NCBI GenBank assembly: GCA_030847615.1
Contig: JAUMIR010000002.1
Span: 237,665,809-237,729,808 of the forward strand
Reading direction: 5' to 3'
DNA from: Gambelia wislizenii
Lineage: Eukaryota > Chordata > Lepidosauria > Squamata > Crotaphytidae
DNA: 64,000 nucleotides
A program made the position numbers and the translations under genes. Positions 43,771 to 54,269 of the stretch are shown here, in pieces (the first letter of the stretch is position 1; each line of letters opens with the position of its first letter). The notes beneath the pieces were generated by a model that was not told the origin of the DNA, searched no databases, and worked only from the letters and a program-made list of their open reading frames with translations.

Positions 43771-44683
43771 CTGGGATTTGGGTTCATCTCCCAATCTCTT
43801 CAAAGAAGAAGTAGAGAGACACAGGCAGCAGGAGCTGCAATTTCCAGGCCTCCCTCTGCCTCCCATACATATACAGACTGGGGAAGCCAGCAAAATAAAT
43901 TGCTAACCAAAGACCTTCTGGGTGGTAGATAAGATCCAAAAACAGCAAGGAGACAGAGCAGCCATACAGGGATACTTTACCACCCAAAGAGGTAGATTTG
44001 CCCACCACCACCCCATGCTTGGTCTGGCTCCTGTAACCATGCTCTGCCCCCTCCCTCCCTCTATTTCTCTCTCCCCATACACAGTATAGACTGACGCCAG
44101 GGGAACAGTGCTTTTTTCCAGAGCTACAATGCCTGGGCGAGTGGGAAACACTTGCCCAGGCTGCACGCCGACTCAGGAGCAGCCCAACAGAGGAGGGCCG
44201 CCAAGCAGGCCACGATCTTGTCGGCACCCCTTTGCCTTTGTAACAATTTCCGATTGGGCTGCCTGAATAAATCCAAAGAGAGAAGCCACTTCCTGGAACA
44301 TTTTCTACATCCGAAACCACAGGAGAGAGCCCCCATCGCCAGCCGTGGGGAGGGGAGAGTGATCAAAGCCAGATGGTAGCCTGGGCATGGAGATGACAGG
44401 GAGGGGGACAGCACACTCCTACGACAATGCACTCTGTGTGTGTGTGTCTATATTTGTGTATATTTATACAGACACATACATATGAAAGGCAGATGTCTTG
44501 GTCAACATGCATGGATAAAGAATCAGTTATCCATTAGGCTTGGCTAGCAGAAATGGCCATACAGACACACGCATGGACTAACACAGACATACCATGCGGA
44601 ATGCTGCAGTCAGAGATAGGTGCACCAGGATACATAGAATGCAAACATGTGCAGGGCAGGAGCTGCCAGTCTTGGTTCGTGTC
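43771..44683. other. No recognisable gene; (TG)n at 44435-44450
   Basis: Open frames of up to 178 codons on the minus strand have no recognisable content. A TG run precedes a TA/CA-rich stretch. Confidence 0.35.
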
Positions 44684-45286
44684 TACACTGATAGGAAACT
44701 TCATGGCCACAGCACATTTTTTCTGGTCTGCAGCAACCCCATTAACAGCACACTCACCATTGCAGGTTCAGAGTAACTCACCACACATTTCCCTTAGGCA
44801 AACTCACTTTGGCATACAAGGCCAGTCCTACCTTGATCCTGTAGAGGCAGATCCTATACTTCATGTTATTCCTGACCACATAGCCATGGCTGCTCTGCTT
44901 CCCCCCACCCCCATCCCCTCATGCATGCAAATATATGTTGTCCCAGAGTACTGTATTACTGGATAGGTGGAGATATGCTAATACTGATCTCTGCACAACC
45001 TCATATTTGAAAAAAAAAATAGCACCTGTACGCTGACAGAACAGAAATACAACAGAGTACCACCCACCCAAAACCCGCAGGTCCGCACTGAAACCAACTC
45101 AGAGGTGGCCACACATACAATTATCTGGATTTTCCAGGCAAATGCAGGGTAAAAGACAGTTCTTTTTAAATCAGATTTTTGGTGAAAAGCCCTGCATTTC
45201 CTGTGAATCATCACAAACACCATGGGCCCAGGTTGCAGTGGTTATGAGGTAAGTACAGGGTTTTTGTCCAGTGTAGACAAATCTTT
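44684..45286. mobile_element. TIR element 'gtgtctacactg'
   Basis: Left 'gtgtctacactgataggaaa', right 'tgtccagtgtagacaaat'. About 600 bp, no transposase. Same family as 33606 and 56964. Confidence 0.6.
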
Positions 45287-45456
45287 GTAGGCCTGCCGGT
45301 TCATCTCAAGCCACACCCATATACCCTTCAACTGTCCAAATCTGGCAGGGACAGTCCCAATTAATTCTCTGTCCTTGCACTTTTTCAGCTGTTTGGAAAA
45401 TGTCCCAGTTCCTCTCTTCTCCTACCACCCTCCCCTGTTGTCCTCACCTTACTTCA

Positions 45457-45589
45457 TAGAATCAGAATCATAGAATCATAGAATTGTAGAGTTGGAAGAG
45501 ACCACGAGGGCCATCCAGTCCAACCCCCTGCCACGCAGGAAATCTTTATCAAAGCATCCCCGACAGATGGCAATCTAGCCTCTGTTTAG
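45457..45589 (-). mobile_element. CR1 3' end
   Basis: 'aatcatagaattgtagagtt', 'agggccatccagtccaaccc', 'caaagcatccccgacagatg'. Minus-strand CR1 3' terminus. Confidence 0.85.
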
Positions 45590-45797
45590 GGATTTGGTTC
45601 CAAGACCCCCCCATGGATACCAAAATCCATGGATGCTCAAGTCCCATTATATAAACGGCACAGGAAAACTGTGTCTCTTATATAAAGTAGCAAAATCAAG
45701 GTTTGCCTCTTGGATTTTTTTAAAAAAATATTTTTCATGCAGTGGATGGTGGAATTTGTGGATGTCGAATCCGTGGATACAGATGGCTGACTGTATC
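45590..45797 (+). mobile_element. Tigger-like element fragment, 'cagttgtccctcc' family
   Basis: Starts within the element at 'gatttggttccaagacccc' and runs to 'cagatggctgactgta'. The left end is missing where it meets the CR1 tail. Confidence 0.75.
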
Positions 45798-46129
45798 TTT
45801 AAGTTCAGTTGCTGTAAACTGAGTTCCAAGCGCAAATGTACTTTGCAGTCAGTTAACTCTGCAGGCAAGAGAAAAGAGGAGAGGGTGGGCTCTTTCCCTT
45901 CCCCATGGACTCAGGCAAAAGCAAACTGCTGCCACCTCTCCTAGTTTTATGGGTTCTTCCTCATTAATAGCTTTTGCCATCTTGACCACACTCTGATGTT
46001 GCTTGGCCACACACATCCTGGTTCTCATCTGTGATTTTTTGGGTGTGTGTGTGTGCCCATTTATCACAATTCACCCCCATTTGAAGTGACAACAATTCCA
46101 ATACTTTTAATGTATTTATTGATTACATT

Positions 46130-46330
46130 CAGGGCCAGCTTAACCATGCCGCCAAATCAACATCTGCGGGGGCCCCCACACAGGCAGGGGGCCCCATCTG
46201 GACCTAACCCTCCTCCTGAAAAAAAAATCTCCTGCTGGCTTTAAAAAAAACAACCACCAGCATGTCCCAAACTAGAAAGCCAAAGCAAAAGAGAAAGACG
46301 GAGCTTTCTTTGGGTGGCTGATTCTGGAGG
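46130..46330. mobile_element. hAT-like MITE fragment 'cagggccagctt'
   Basis: Left end 'cagggccagcttaacc' resembles the ends of 35550-35744. Right end not seen. Confidence 0.35.
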
Positions 46331-46439
46331 GAGTTTGTTGCTCCCTCCCCCCTCCTTCCAGGATCATCCTCAAACGTCTGTCGGAGAGGGCTGAGTGTGA
46401 AGGGGAGGGGAGGGGGGTCATCTCTTATTCTCCCCTGCT

Positions 46440-46625
46440 CTATCTTCAGAAAAGGCTTCTTCTTTCTTTCTTCCCCCCTCTCTCTCCCTTCCTTCCTTCT
46501 TTCTTTGCCTCCCTTCTTTCTGACTTTTTGCAGCTCTCTCTCTCCTTCTTTCTTTCTTCCTTCCCTTTCCTCTAGCCCATCTTTCCACCTGCTCTTAACA
46601 TGCCTGTTTTCTCTCCCCTCCCTTT
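46440..46625. repeat. Polypyrimidine tract, (CTTT/CCTT)n
   Basis: Long run of C and T with 'ttccttccttctttctttgc'. Frames on the complementary strand are low-complexity. Confidence 0.9.
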
Positions 46626-46690
46626 CCTCCTTGGTCTTCTTCAGCTTCCTCCCCTTGCTGCCAACTGAGTTCAGCCTGCAAAAGGAATTT

Positions 46691-46920
46691 GTGTGTGTTT
46701 GCCTACCTGCCTTCAAGTCATTTCTGGCTAAGACAAACTTATCATGGGGGTTTCTAGGCAAGGTTTGTTCAAAGGGGGTCTGCCTTTGACTTCCTTTAAG
46801 GCTGAGAGAGTGTGACTTGCCCAAGGCCAGCCAGTGGGTATTCATGGCTAAGTAAGGATTCAAACCCTGGTCTCCACACTCATAGGGCAATGCTGAAACT
46901 TCTACAACACTCTGGTTCTT
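46691..46920 (-). mobile_element. tRNA-derived SINE
   Basis: 'cttcaagtcatttctggcta', 'gggtttctaggcaaggtttg', 'gtattcatggctaagtaagg'. Reverse copy, fairly complete. Confidence 0.82.
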
Positions 46921-47041
46921 TTCATAGAAGAATATAAAGAATATAAATAAAAATTTGGAATATTACTGGGAACAATGGTTTTATTGTTGTCACTAAAACA
47001 CCAGTATCCCATTAGTGCTATGTGAGAGCCATTGGGCTAAG

Positions 47042-47478
47042 CAGTGGTTCTTAACTTTTTCTTTACCAGGGACCCCCTTTAATATCTTTTGTTGCCCCAA
47101 GACTTAACTCAAGATTTAAAACCCTAATAATAATAGCTAACAACAAAAACAATACAACTACACCATCCATTAACCTTTCTCTCAGAGTCACTCTTGCTTC
47201 TTCCTGCATGTTTGTGGCTGGAGTGGATTGAATGGCAATGTACAGGCCAAGCTGGCCAGCCTTTGCCTTGGTTCCTGTCACATGGCTGTTCCACTACAGG
47301 GAGGAGGTGGGCCAAACAGCCTTCAAGCCTTTGTGGACCCCCTGTGAGGATATCATAGAATTGCAGAGTTGGAAGAGACCCCCAAGGGCCATCCAGTCCA
47401 ACCCCCTGCCATGCAGGAAATCACAATCAAAGCATCTCTGACAGATGGCCACCCAGCCTCTGTTTAAAGACCACTGGG
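47042..47478 (-). mobile_element. hAT-like element, copy 3, broken by a CR1 tail
   Basis: Left end 'cagtggttcttaacttttt'; 'caagacttaactcaagattt' and 'gggaggaggtgggcc' follow the family. At 47351 a CR1 tail starts, and 'aaagaccactgggctag' after it may be the right end (47467-47478). Orientation matches 2644-3016 in content. Confidence 0.65.
47351..47466 (-). mobile_element. CR1 3' end
   Basis: 'atcatagaattgcagagttg', 'gggccatccagtccaaccc', 'aatcaaagcatctctgacag'. Confidence 0.85.
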
Positions 47479-47589
47479 CTAGAGAATGGTGGAAAAGGAA
47501 CAATGCAACCAGATCTTGAGAAGGGTGCTGGCAGGGGGATTCTGGGAGGTGTAATCCAAGAGTACCTTTCCCAGGCTCTGAATGCAGCC

Positions 47590-48178
47590 TAGAATCATAG
47601 AATCATAGGGCTGGAAGGGACCCCAACAGCCATCCTATCCAATCAGCTTCCATCCAGCCTCTCTTAAAAACCTCTGAAGAAGGAGACTCCACCACACTCC
47701 CAGGCAGTGCATTCCACTTCTGAACAGCTCTTACCATCAGGAACTTCTTCCTAATGTTTAGGTGGAATCTCTTTTCCTGGAGTTTCAACCCATTGCTCCA
47801 TGTCCTAGTCTCTGGAGCAGCAGAAAACAAGCTTGCTCCATCCTCAGTATGACATCCCTTCAAATATTTAAACATGACTCTCATGTCACCTCTCAGCCTT
47901 CTCTTCTCTAGACTAAACATACCCAGTTCCCTAAGTTGCTCCTCATAGGGCATAATGGCTTCCAGACCTCCCACCATTTTGGTTGCCCTCCTCTGGACAC
48001 ATTCCAGCTTCTCAATACCCTTCCTGAATTGTTGTGCCCAGAACTGGACACAGTCTTCCAGGTGAGGTCTGACCAAAGGGGAATACAGTGGCACTATTAC
48101 TTCCCTTGATCTAGACACTATACTCCTATTAATACAGCCTAGAATCGCGTTGGCATTTTTTTGCTGCTGCATCACACT
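47590..48178 (-). pseudogene. CR1 LINE ORF2 C-terminal region and 3' UTR
   Basis: A 190-codon minus-strand frame (47603-48175) gives 'RPHLEDCVQFWAQQF', 'LECVQRRATKMV', 'LGMFSLEKRRLRGDM' and 'IRKKFLMVRAVQKWNALP', the typical C-terminal third of CR1 ORF2 after the reverse transcriptase. The frame ends near the CR1 3' end at 47590 ('aatcatagaatcatagg'). The polymerase itself is missing, so this is a 5'-truncated copy without activity. Confidence 0.88.
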
Positions 48179-48325
48179 GCTAAGTCATGTTTAGCTTGTA
48201 GTCTACTTTTTTTTTTTTTTGAGGAAATCTACACCATTACGTTAATTGCTAATTAACAAAAAATATTTTGTTAGTGCCTATAATATAGTTTTTAAACTAA
48301 ATTATTGTTGGCAAATTATGTAATA

Positions 48326-48561
48326 CAGTAGGCCCCTCTTATCCACTGGGGATTGGTTCTGTGCGGGCATGGATTCTGAACTGTGGATAATAGTGAACGT
48401 CATTGAAAATAATGGGACTTCTGGTTTAAAATACCATAGAGTTGCCTTGGAGGACCTAGAAAATGTCTAGGGAGGACACATTTTCTAGGAAGACTCTATG
48501 GTAGGTGTGCTGTTTTGTGTCCCATGGATAATGAATCCGTGGATACGGGGGTCCTACTGTA
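48326..48561 (-). mobile_element. Tigger-like element, 'cagtaggacccc' family
   Basis: 'cagtaggcccctcttatcc' to 'gggggtcctactgta'; core 'ctatggtaggtgtgctgt'. TA flanks. Confidence 0.83.
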
Positions 48562-48674
48562 ATCTGAACATCCTGTACTGTGAATAGGTTAGGTTACATT
48601 GAGCTGAGATAAACATATGGGGCCCCCAAAATAAAGCATTGCAGGGCCCCCCAAAATTCCTTAAACAGGCCCTG
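48562..48674 (-). mobile_element. hAT-like MITE fragment
   Basis: 'gaataggttaggttacattg' and 'ccttaaacaggccctg' are the reverse of 35550-35640. Abuts the Tigger-like element. Confidence 0.65.
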
Positions 48675-48689
48675 ATTACATTTATATCC

Positions 48690-48895
48690 CCCCTTCCCTC
48701 CAGTGAACTCAAGGCAGCAGAGATTACTATCTTCTACCCCACTTTACAGTATCCTAACAAACTTTTGAGGTAGGTCATGCTAAAAGTGACTTGTCCAAGT
48801 CAGCCAGTGAGGATTTTTGCTTAACAGGGACTAGAAATAAGATATCCCAAGCCCTAGTCCAACATCTCTAACCACTACACCACATTGGCTCTCTA
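48690..48895 (-). mobile_element. tRNA-derived SINE of a second type
   Basis: 'cttttgaggtaggtcatgc', 'gacttgtccaagtcagccag', ending 'ctaaccactacaccacattg' (head). Lacks the gttgccataa tail. Confidence 0.6.
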
Positions 48896-49134
48896 CGGTA
48901 AATATTTAAAGAACAAGTGTGAACATATACATTAGAATACTCCTTAGCATGTGCAGAGTGGCTTTTCCCTTGCCATAGAGCTATCTGCCATGCACTTAAA
49001 GTTACAGAGCAGGACTTCCCCACAAGCCTATCATAGCACCCAAAAACATTTGTAATCTCATCTAAAATATCATACACTTCCAAACAAGACATCCTGTCCT
49101 AGATGTATATGAGATGGCTGTAGTAAATGATTCT
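48896..49134. other. No recognisable feature
   Basis: Nothing recognised. Confidence 0.35.
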
Positions 49135-50245
49135 CATAGAATAATAGAGCTGGCAGGAACCCCATGGGCCAGCAAGTCCAACCTCCTGCTCAGTGCAGGA
49201 TCTCCAACTAGAGCATTCGCAGCAGGTTACTGTCCAGGTTCAGTTTCTTTTTGAAGATGTCCAGAGAAAGAGACCTGAACACCTCTCCAGGCAATTGGTT
49301 CTGTTGCCAAACTGCTCTTACTGTCAAGAGGTTCCTTCTAGTGTCCATTTAAATCTATCCTCCTGTAACTTAGAATCATAGAATCATAGAGTTGGAAGAG
49401 ACCTCAAGGGCCAACTTCAAACCATTAGATGTGGTCTTGCCCTCAGGGGCAGCAGAGAACAAACCTGCACCGCCCTTGAGGTATTTAAATAATGCATTCG
49501 TGTCTTTTCTTCACTAAGCTGAACATGCTGAGCTCCTTCAACCTCTCTTCATATGTTTTGTTCTCCATATCTCTTATCATCCTTGTTGCTCCTCTCTGTA
49601 CCTGCTCTAACTTGTCTATATGCTTCTTGAGGCACCCAGAACTGAATACAGTTGGACCCCCATATCCGCAGGGGTTCGGTTTCCAGACTTACTGTGGATA
49701 CTGGAAACCGTGGATAACAGCAAACCCTACTAAAAGTAATGGACTTCTAGTAAAAAAAAATACCATAGAGTTGTCTTGGAGGACCTAGAAGATGTCTAGA
49801 GAGGATGCCTGTCTTGGCATTTTCTAGGATGTCTATATGGTATGTGTCTCTGTTTTGGGTTGAGTGGATAACTGAAACCACAGATCTTGGTCCCATGGAT
49901 ACAGAAGTCCAACTGTCATTACTCCAGATGAGGCCTGACTAGCACAGAATATAGGATGATATTACTTCCCTCAACTTGAAAACTATGCTTCTATTAATGC
50001 AGGCTAAAATGACATTCTTCTTCTTTGCTGCAGCATCACACTGCTGGCTCATGTTCAACTTATGATCAAAAATAATCCCAAGGTCCTTTTCAAATGTAGT
50101 ACTGCTGAGCCATGTATCCTCCATTCTATACTTGTGCATTTGGTTTTTGTGGCCTAAATGTAGAATTTTGCATTTGTCTCTATTGAATTTCATTTTATTA
50201 ATTTCTGCCCTTTTTTGTTAGTTTATCTAGGTCCTTTTGAATTCT
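49135..50245 (-). pseudogene. CR1 LINE ORF2 remnant, interrupted
   Basis: On the minus strand 49939-50193 gives 'FNRDKCKILHLGHKNQ', 'EKDLGIIFDHKLNMSQQCD' and 'VILACINRSI', typical of CR1 ORF2 downstream of the polymerase. The match continues toward 49135 past a Tigger-like insertion (49649-49915) and a second, unrelated CR1 tail at 49373-49415. Stops and shifts break it. Confidence 0.78.
49649..49915 (-). mobile_element. Tigger-like element inside the CR1 remnant
   Basis: 'cagttggacccccatatcc' to 'cagaagtccaactg'; core 'cttggaggacctagaag'. CR1 sequence resumes on both sides ('cacccagaactgaata' and 'ttactccagatgaggcctg'). Confidence 0.83.
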
Positions 50246-50307
50246 CTTCAAATTCAAATGCTTGCTCTTCCCAGGAAGCTCAGAGTCACTCTATTGTGAA
50301 TCCCATA

Positions 50308-50499
50308 CAATTAATCCTTTGTCACACACTTTTCCAGCAACTTTTAAAATATCCCAGTTTTTTTTCTCCTCCCATTTTTCTCCTTTGTCCTCAGCTTACT
50401 TCAATAGCTGCAAACTGAATTCAAATTGCAAAAGTGATTTTGCACTCATTTAACTCGATGGAGGGAATAGGAGAGGTGGAATCTCTCCCCCTTCCCAGT
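50308..50499 (-). mobile_element. TIR element 'taccctccaac', left part of split copy
   Basis: 'cttttaaaatatcccagttt', 'cctcagcttacttcaatagc' and 'ttttgcactcatttaac' lead to 'cccttcccagt' (50489-50499), which is repeated at 54162-54172. The rest is at 54162-54268. Confidence 0.82.
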
Positions 50500-50540
50500 C
50501 TCCTCTGGCTTTTCTTTGCAAACGAAGATTCAGGAAGGAC

Positions 50541-51110
50541 TCATCCCGCGCTTTCTGCAAGCGCGCTGATGACTAAAAAGGCCAATACAAGATAAACAAG
50601 TCCGGTTGCAGAAAGCACAGCAGAAGGTCTCCTTGGGTGATGTTTCCGGGTTGTGATTCTTTCTGCGTTGTCGTTTCTCTTCAAGACTTGTTCGGCATGA
50701 GTTCTCAAATAAGGCTGCAGCATTGTGGATAGTGCGTCTCCATGCCTCCCGATGTGAGGCCAGGGCGGACCATTGTTGGTGATCAATTTGGCCGAGCCTG
50801 AGATGTTGTTTCAGGGAGTCTTTGTATCGCTTTTTTGGAGCGCGAGTTCACCGTAGAGTAGTATTTTGGGGAGGCAATTGTCCTCCATCCTAGAAACGTG
50901 CCCTGCCCAGCGCAGCTGTGTTCTCAATATCATGGCCTCAATGCTGGTGATCCCTGCTTGCTCAAGGACAGCAACATTCGTCACATAGTCAGTCCAGTGT
51001 ATATTTAGGATTGTGCATAGACAGTGCTGATGAAAGCGTTCGAGGAGTCGTAGGTGGTGGCGATAGGTGACCCATGTTTCAGATCCATAAAGGAGGATTT
51101 CTATACACAC
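50541..51110 (-). pseudogene. LINE ORF2 C-terminal part
   Basis: 50811-51110 gives 'LLYGSETWVTYRHHLRLL', 'LNIHWTDYVTNVAVL' and 'LRWAGHVSRMEDN', a region after the polymerase. Below 50810 the frame changes; another frame holds the C-x3-C...H-x4-C end also seen at 30532-30762. At least one shift separates it from the polymerase. Confidence 0.75.
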
Positions 51111-51954
51111 TGATTTTTGTGCTTTGCCTCAGGTGTTTATTGCTCCAGACTCTTTTGTGAAGTCTTCCAAACGCACTATATGCCTTTGCTAATCTGTGAT
51201 TGATCTCTTTGTCAATCTTGGCATCTGAGGAGATGATGCTTCCCAGGTAGGTGAACTGCTGAAAGGACCTGAGCACAGATTTGCCGACGGCAATGTGGGG
51301 ATGGTGGTGTTCATCCTGTGGTACAGGCTGGTAAAGAACTTCTGTTTTCTTCAGGTTGACATCCAGCCCAAACAGCTCTGCAGCTGTTGCAAAGCAGGAT
51401 GTTAGGCACTGCAGAGCTGCTTCTGTGTGGGCAACAAGGGCAGCAGCATCAGTGAAGAGCAGTTCACGGACTAGATAGTTTAGAGTCTTAGTGTGAGCCC
51501 TCAGATGGCTTAAGTTAAACAAGCTACCATCAATACGGTAACGTATATAGATGCCGTCGTCTTCTTCAAGCTCTGCCATAGCCCTTTGGAGCATCATGCT
51601 AAAGAAGATTGTAAATAAAGTTGGTGCAAGAACACAACCTTGCTTCACTCCATTAGTTATTAGAAAGGGCTCTGAAAGAGCATCGCCATATCTGACTTGA
51701 CCACGCTGGCCCTCGTGTAGCAAGATAATCATTTTAAGGAATTTGGGGGGACATCCTAGTCTTTCCAGGATCTGCCACAGACCTTTCCTACTCACAGTGT
51801 CAAAGACTTTGGTGAGGTCAACAAATGTTACATAGAGAACCTTGTTCTGCTCTCTACATTTCTCTTGCAGTTGTCTAAGGGCAAATACCAAATACCGTAG
51901 TACACCTGTTGGCTCTGAAGCCACATTGGCTTTCAGGGAGAAGTTCATCTGCAA
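51079..51954 (-). pseudogene. LINE reverse transcriptase, active site altered
   Basis: The 291-codon frame holds 'TFVDLTKVFDTVS' (catalytic Asp 46), 'NGVKQGCVLAPTLF' (101-114), then 'LLFTDAAALV' (166-173) where the usual (Y/F)ADD is expected. The second Asp of that pair is replaced by Ala, so catalysis should be lost. 'FTYLGSIISSDAKIDKEI' follows. Upstream polymerase fingers lie in another frame (51875-52522), so a shift separates them. Confidence 0.85.
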
Positions 51955-52522
51955 TAGCAGGAACTAGTCTGTTCAGGAGTATCCTTGCAAGGATTTTTCC
52001 AGCAATAGAGAGCAGTGTTATGCCTCGATAGTTTGAGCAATCGGATTTTGCTCCTTTTTTCTTGTACAGGGTGATGGTGACTGCATCTCGGAGGTCTGAT
52101 GACAGTTCCCCTTTTTCCCAGCAATTCACAAGGAGTTCGTGGAATTTATCGTGGAATGCATGACCTCCGTGTTTCCAAACTTCAGGTGGAATTCCATCAA
52201 TCCCAGCTGCCTTGCCGTTTTTCATCTGCTGTATGGCCTTAAGGGTCTCTTCCGAAGTGGGAGCTATGTCCAATTCATTTTTCATCGGTTTTTGTATCAT
52301 ATGTTGGATAGCTGAGCCTTGGACTACTCGGTTGGCACTAAAGAGACTTTGAAAGTGTTCAGACCATCGATTCAGGATAGAGGCTTTATCAGTAATTAAT
52401 GTTTGACCATCTGTACTGTATAAGGAGCTTTGGACCTGATAAGTAGGTCCAAACACTGCCTTAAGAGCTTCATAAAAGCACTGTAGGAGAAGGATCTGTA
52501 GGATCTGTAGGATGGTCTTCAA
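51875..52522 (-). pseudogene. LINE ORF2 fingers/palm N-terminal part
   Basis: 215 codons: 'SILNRWSEHFQSLFSANR', 'GKAAGIDGIPPEVWKHGG', 'DAVTITLYKKKGAKSDC', 'NYRGITLLSIAGKILARI', 'LLPESQCGFRANRCTT'. This is the region before the catalytic core. Overlaps the next frame by about 80 bp because of a frameshift. Confidence 0.85.
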
Positions 52523-52694
52523 GTTTTGTTTGCAGATTTGCCTAGAAGTTGTCTCTCATGGTAGCTTGTTGAAGATTGTTGACTTGGAGTCTCTTCTTTA
52601 AGATGCCACCCCTCCTAGGTTTGAACTTAAGATGAAGATTTAGTTTACATCTGATGAGGCGATGATCTGTTTGGCATTCTGCACTGGGCATCAC

Positions 52695-53366
52695 TCAGGT
52701 ATGATGGACATCATGAATGTCTCTCTGATGGACTAGAACATAGTCAATGAGGTGCCAATGTTTGGATCGGGGATGCATCCAGGTTGTCTTCAAGCTATCT
52801 TTCTGCTGAAAGATTGTGTTTGTAATAGTCAGCTGTTTTTCTGCACAGAACTTTAGCAGGAGGCGTCCGTTATCATTGCAATTTCCAACACCATGCTTGC
52901 CTAAGACACCTTTCCAGGCTTCGGAGTTCTTTCCTACTCTGGCATTGAAGTCACCAAAGATAATAATTTTATCTTCTACAGGGACTTTTTGTATGAGGTG
53001 GCGTAGGTCTGTGTAGAATTTGTTTTTCTCTACAGGGTCGGCTTGCATAGTTGGGGCATATATACTAAAGAGAACAACATGTGGGAGGCATAAGGAAATA
53101 ATGCGATCAGAGTGTCCTGTTGGCAAGGTTTCGAGTTTGGAGGCAATGGAGTTTTTAATCATAAAGCCTACTCCTGAAAGATGTTTTTCGGTTTTGGGTT
53201 TGCCAGACCAGTAAAGTGTATAGCCGGCACCATGTTCTTTAAGGATGTCTTCCTCATGGAAGCAAACTTCACTAAGAGCAGCGATGTCAATGTTAAGTTG
53301 TGATAATTCATGGGCTATTAGGGAAGAACGATGCTCAGGCCGTCCACTACCTTCAGAGTCTCGCAT
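52695..53366 (-). pseudogene. LINE apurinic-type endonuclease domain
   Basis: 223 codons with 'ALSEVCFHEED' (catalytic Glu about 33), 'SIYAPTMQ' (101-108), 'IIFGDFNARVG' (135-145) and 'HWHLIDYVLVHQRDI' near the end. The stretch between this domain and the fingers (52523-52694) is only about 170 bp and in-frame sense is lost; by comparison with the usual spacing in this family several hundred bases seem to be deleted. Confidence 0.85.
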
Positions 53367-54161
53367 GGTTCTGATGTTCCAGCATGCAAGTGTCAGTTTA
53401 TTTACACCTTTGGAGGCCGGTGTGTGCCTTTGTTTCTTTGCCTTGGTTTGACCGCATCAGAAGATTCCCGTTGGCCGCGGCTAGCCAACCAGGTAGTTGG
53501 GGATGAGCTTTCGTTAGGCCACCTTTTCTAGGCCCCTCTCCATATGGAGCAAGCAGTGCTCTCCTTAAAAAAGGCTGCTTGGTCATTCAGGATGCTGCTG
53601 AACAAGACTGTCATCTCCCGGGTCAGCCTCAAGTGACCAATATCCTGAACCGCCTGCATTCAGGGTTGGGTCTGCAGCTTCCAGTGCATCTTTACACCTG
53701 CTGTTTCGGCCCTCGCCTATCACTACAGGGCTTTTTTGGAACTGGATTTATCCTTCGAGCCTGTGCAATGGATTTTTCTGGTGGAGTGCAGCGTGCACAG
53801 AACTGGCCTCACCCTTTAAACCAGAGATTCATCTGCCGTGGCCTTGCAAGCATGGACGTGGCAGTGAGGTCCTCGGGCCGTAGGTTTGATTAGAGTTTCC
53901 TTCTCTTAGATGGTTGACCTTACAGGGTTGGATGAGCACCATCTACCCGGATTTGGGATTAGAGTTTCCTTCTCCTAGGACAGTTGCCACAAGGCTAGAG
54001 AGCCCATCCTGCCCTTTGAGGCTCTTTGTCAGACTCTTCGGTTTTGACCTGTCTGGCATGGGAGACCCTACCGGTGGCTTTATGCCACCACCAGCATAGC
54101 TCAAAACTTCATTAGGGTATGCAAGCCTCTCTCCCATGACAAGGGGGCATCAATGGAGAGG

Positions 54162-54268
54162 CCCTTCCCAGTAGGCACAGGCAAAAGTAAACTCTTGCAG
54201 TGTTTTTCCTCATTAATACATTTTGCCGTCTTGACCACACTCTGATGTTGGCTGGCTACACAAGCCAC
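54162..54268 (-). mobile_element. TIR element 'taccctccaac', right part of split copy
   Basis: 'gtaggcacaggcaaaagtaa', 'tcctcattaatacattttgc', 'tgaccacactctgatgttgg' continue the left part at 50308-50499. Confidence 0.8.
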
Positions 54269-54269
54269 T

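Larger units (their letters stand above)
45318..46045 (-). mobile_element. TIR element 'taccctccaac', split copy
   Basis: Left part 45318-45449 ('acccttcaactgtccaaat' to 'cctcaccttacttca') and right part 45798-46045 ('gttcagttgctgtaaactg', 'ctcaggcaaaagcaaactg', 'tgaccacactctgatgttgc'). Interrupted by a CR1 tail and a Tigger-like fragment. Confidence 0.78.
50500..54161 (-). mobile_element. APE-type LINE, 3.66 kb, inserted with an 11-bp target duplication
   Basis: The element carries an endonuclease (52695-53366), a reverse transcriptase (51079-52522) and a C-terminal zinc-knuckle-like region near 50530-50660. Its exact borders are given by 'cccttcccagt' at 50489-50499 and 54162-54172. The 5' part (53400-54161) has no clear open frame and a repeat of 'gattagagtttccttctc' (53889 and 53961). 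The clade is not assigned. Confidence 0.9.

Noticed and set aside
43784..44320. 178-codon minus-strand frame
   Set aside because: No motif that I recognise, no family resemblance, and overlapping frames on the same strand.
46204..46890. 228-codon minus-strand frame
   Set aside because: It spans a polypyrimidine tract and a SINE; its content is low complexity (Lys, Arg, Glu runs).
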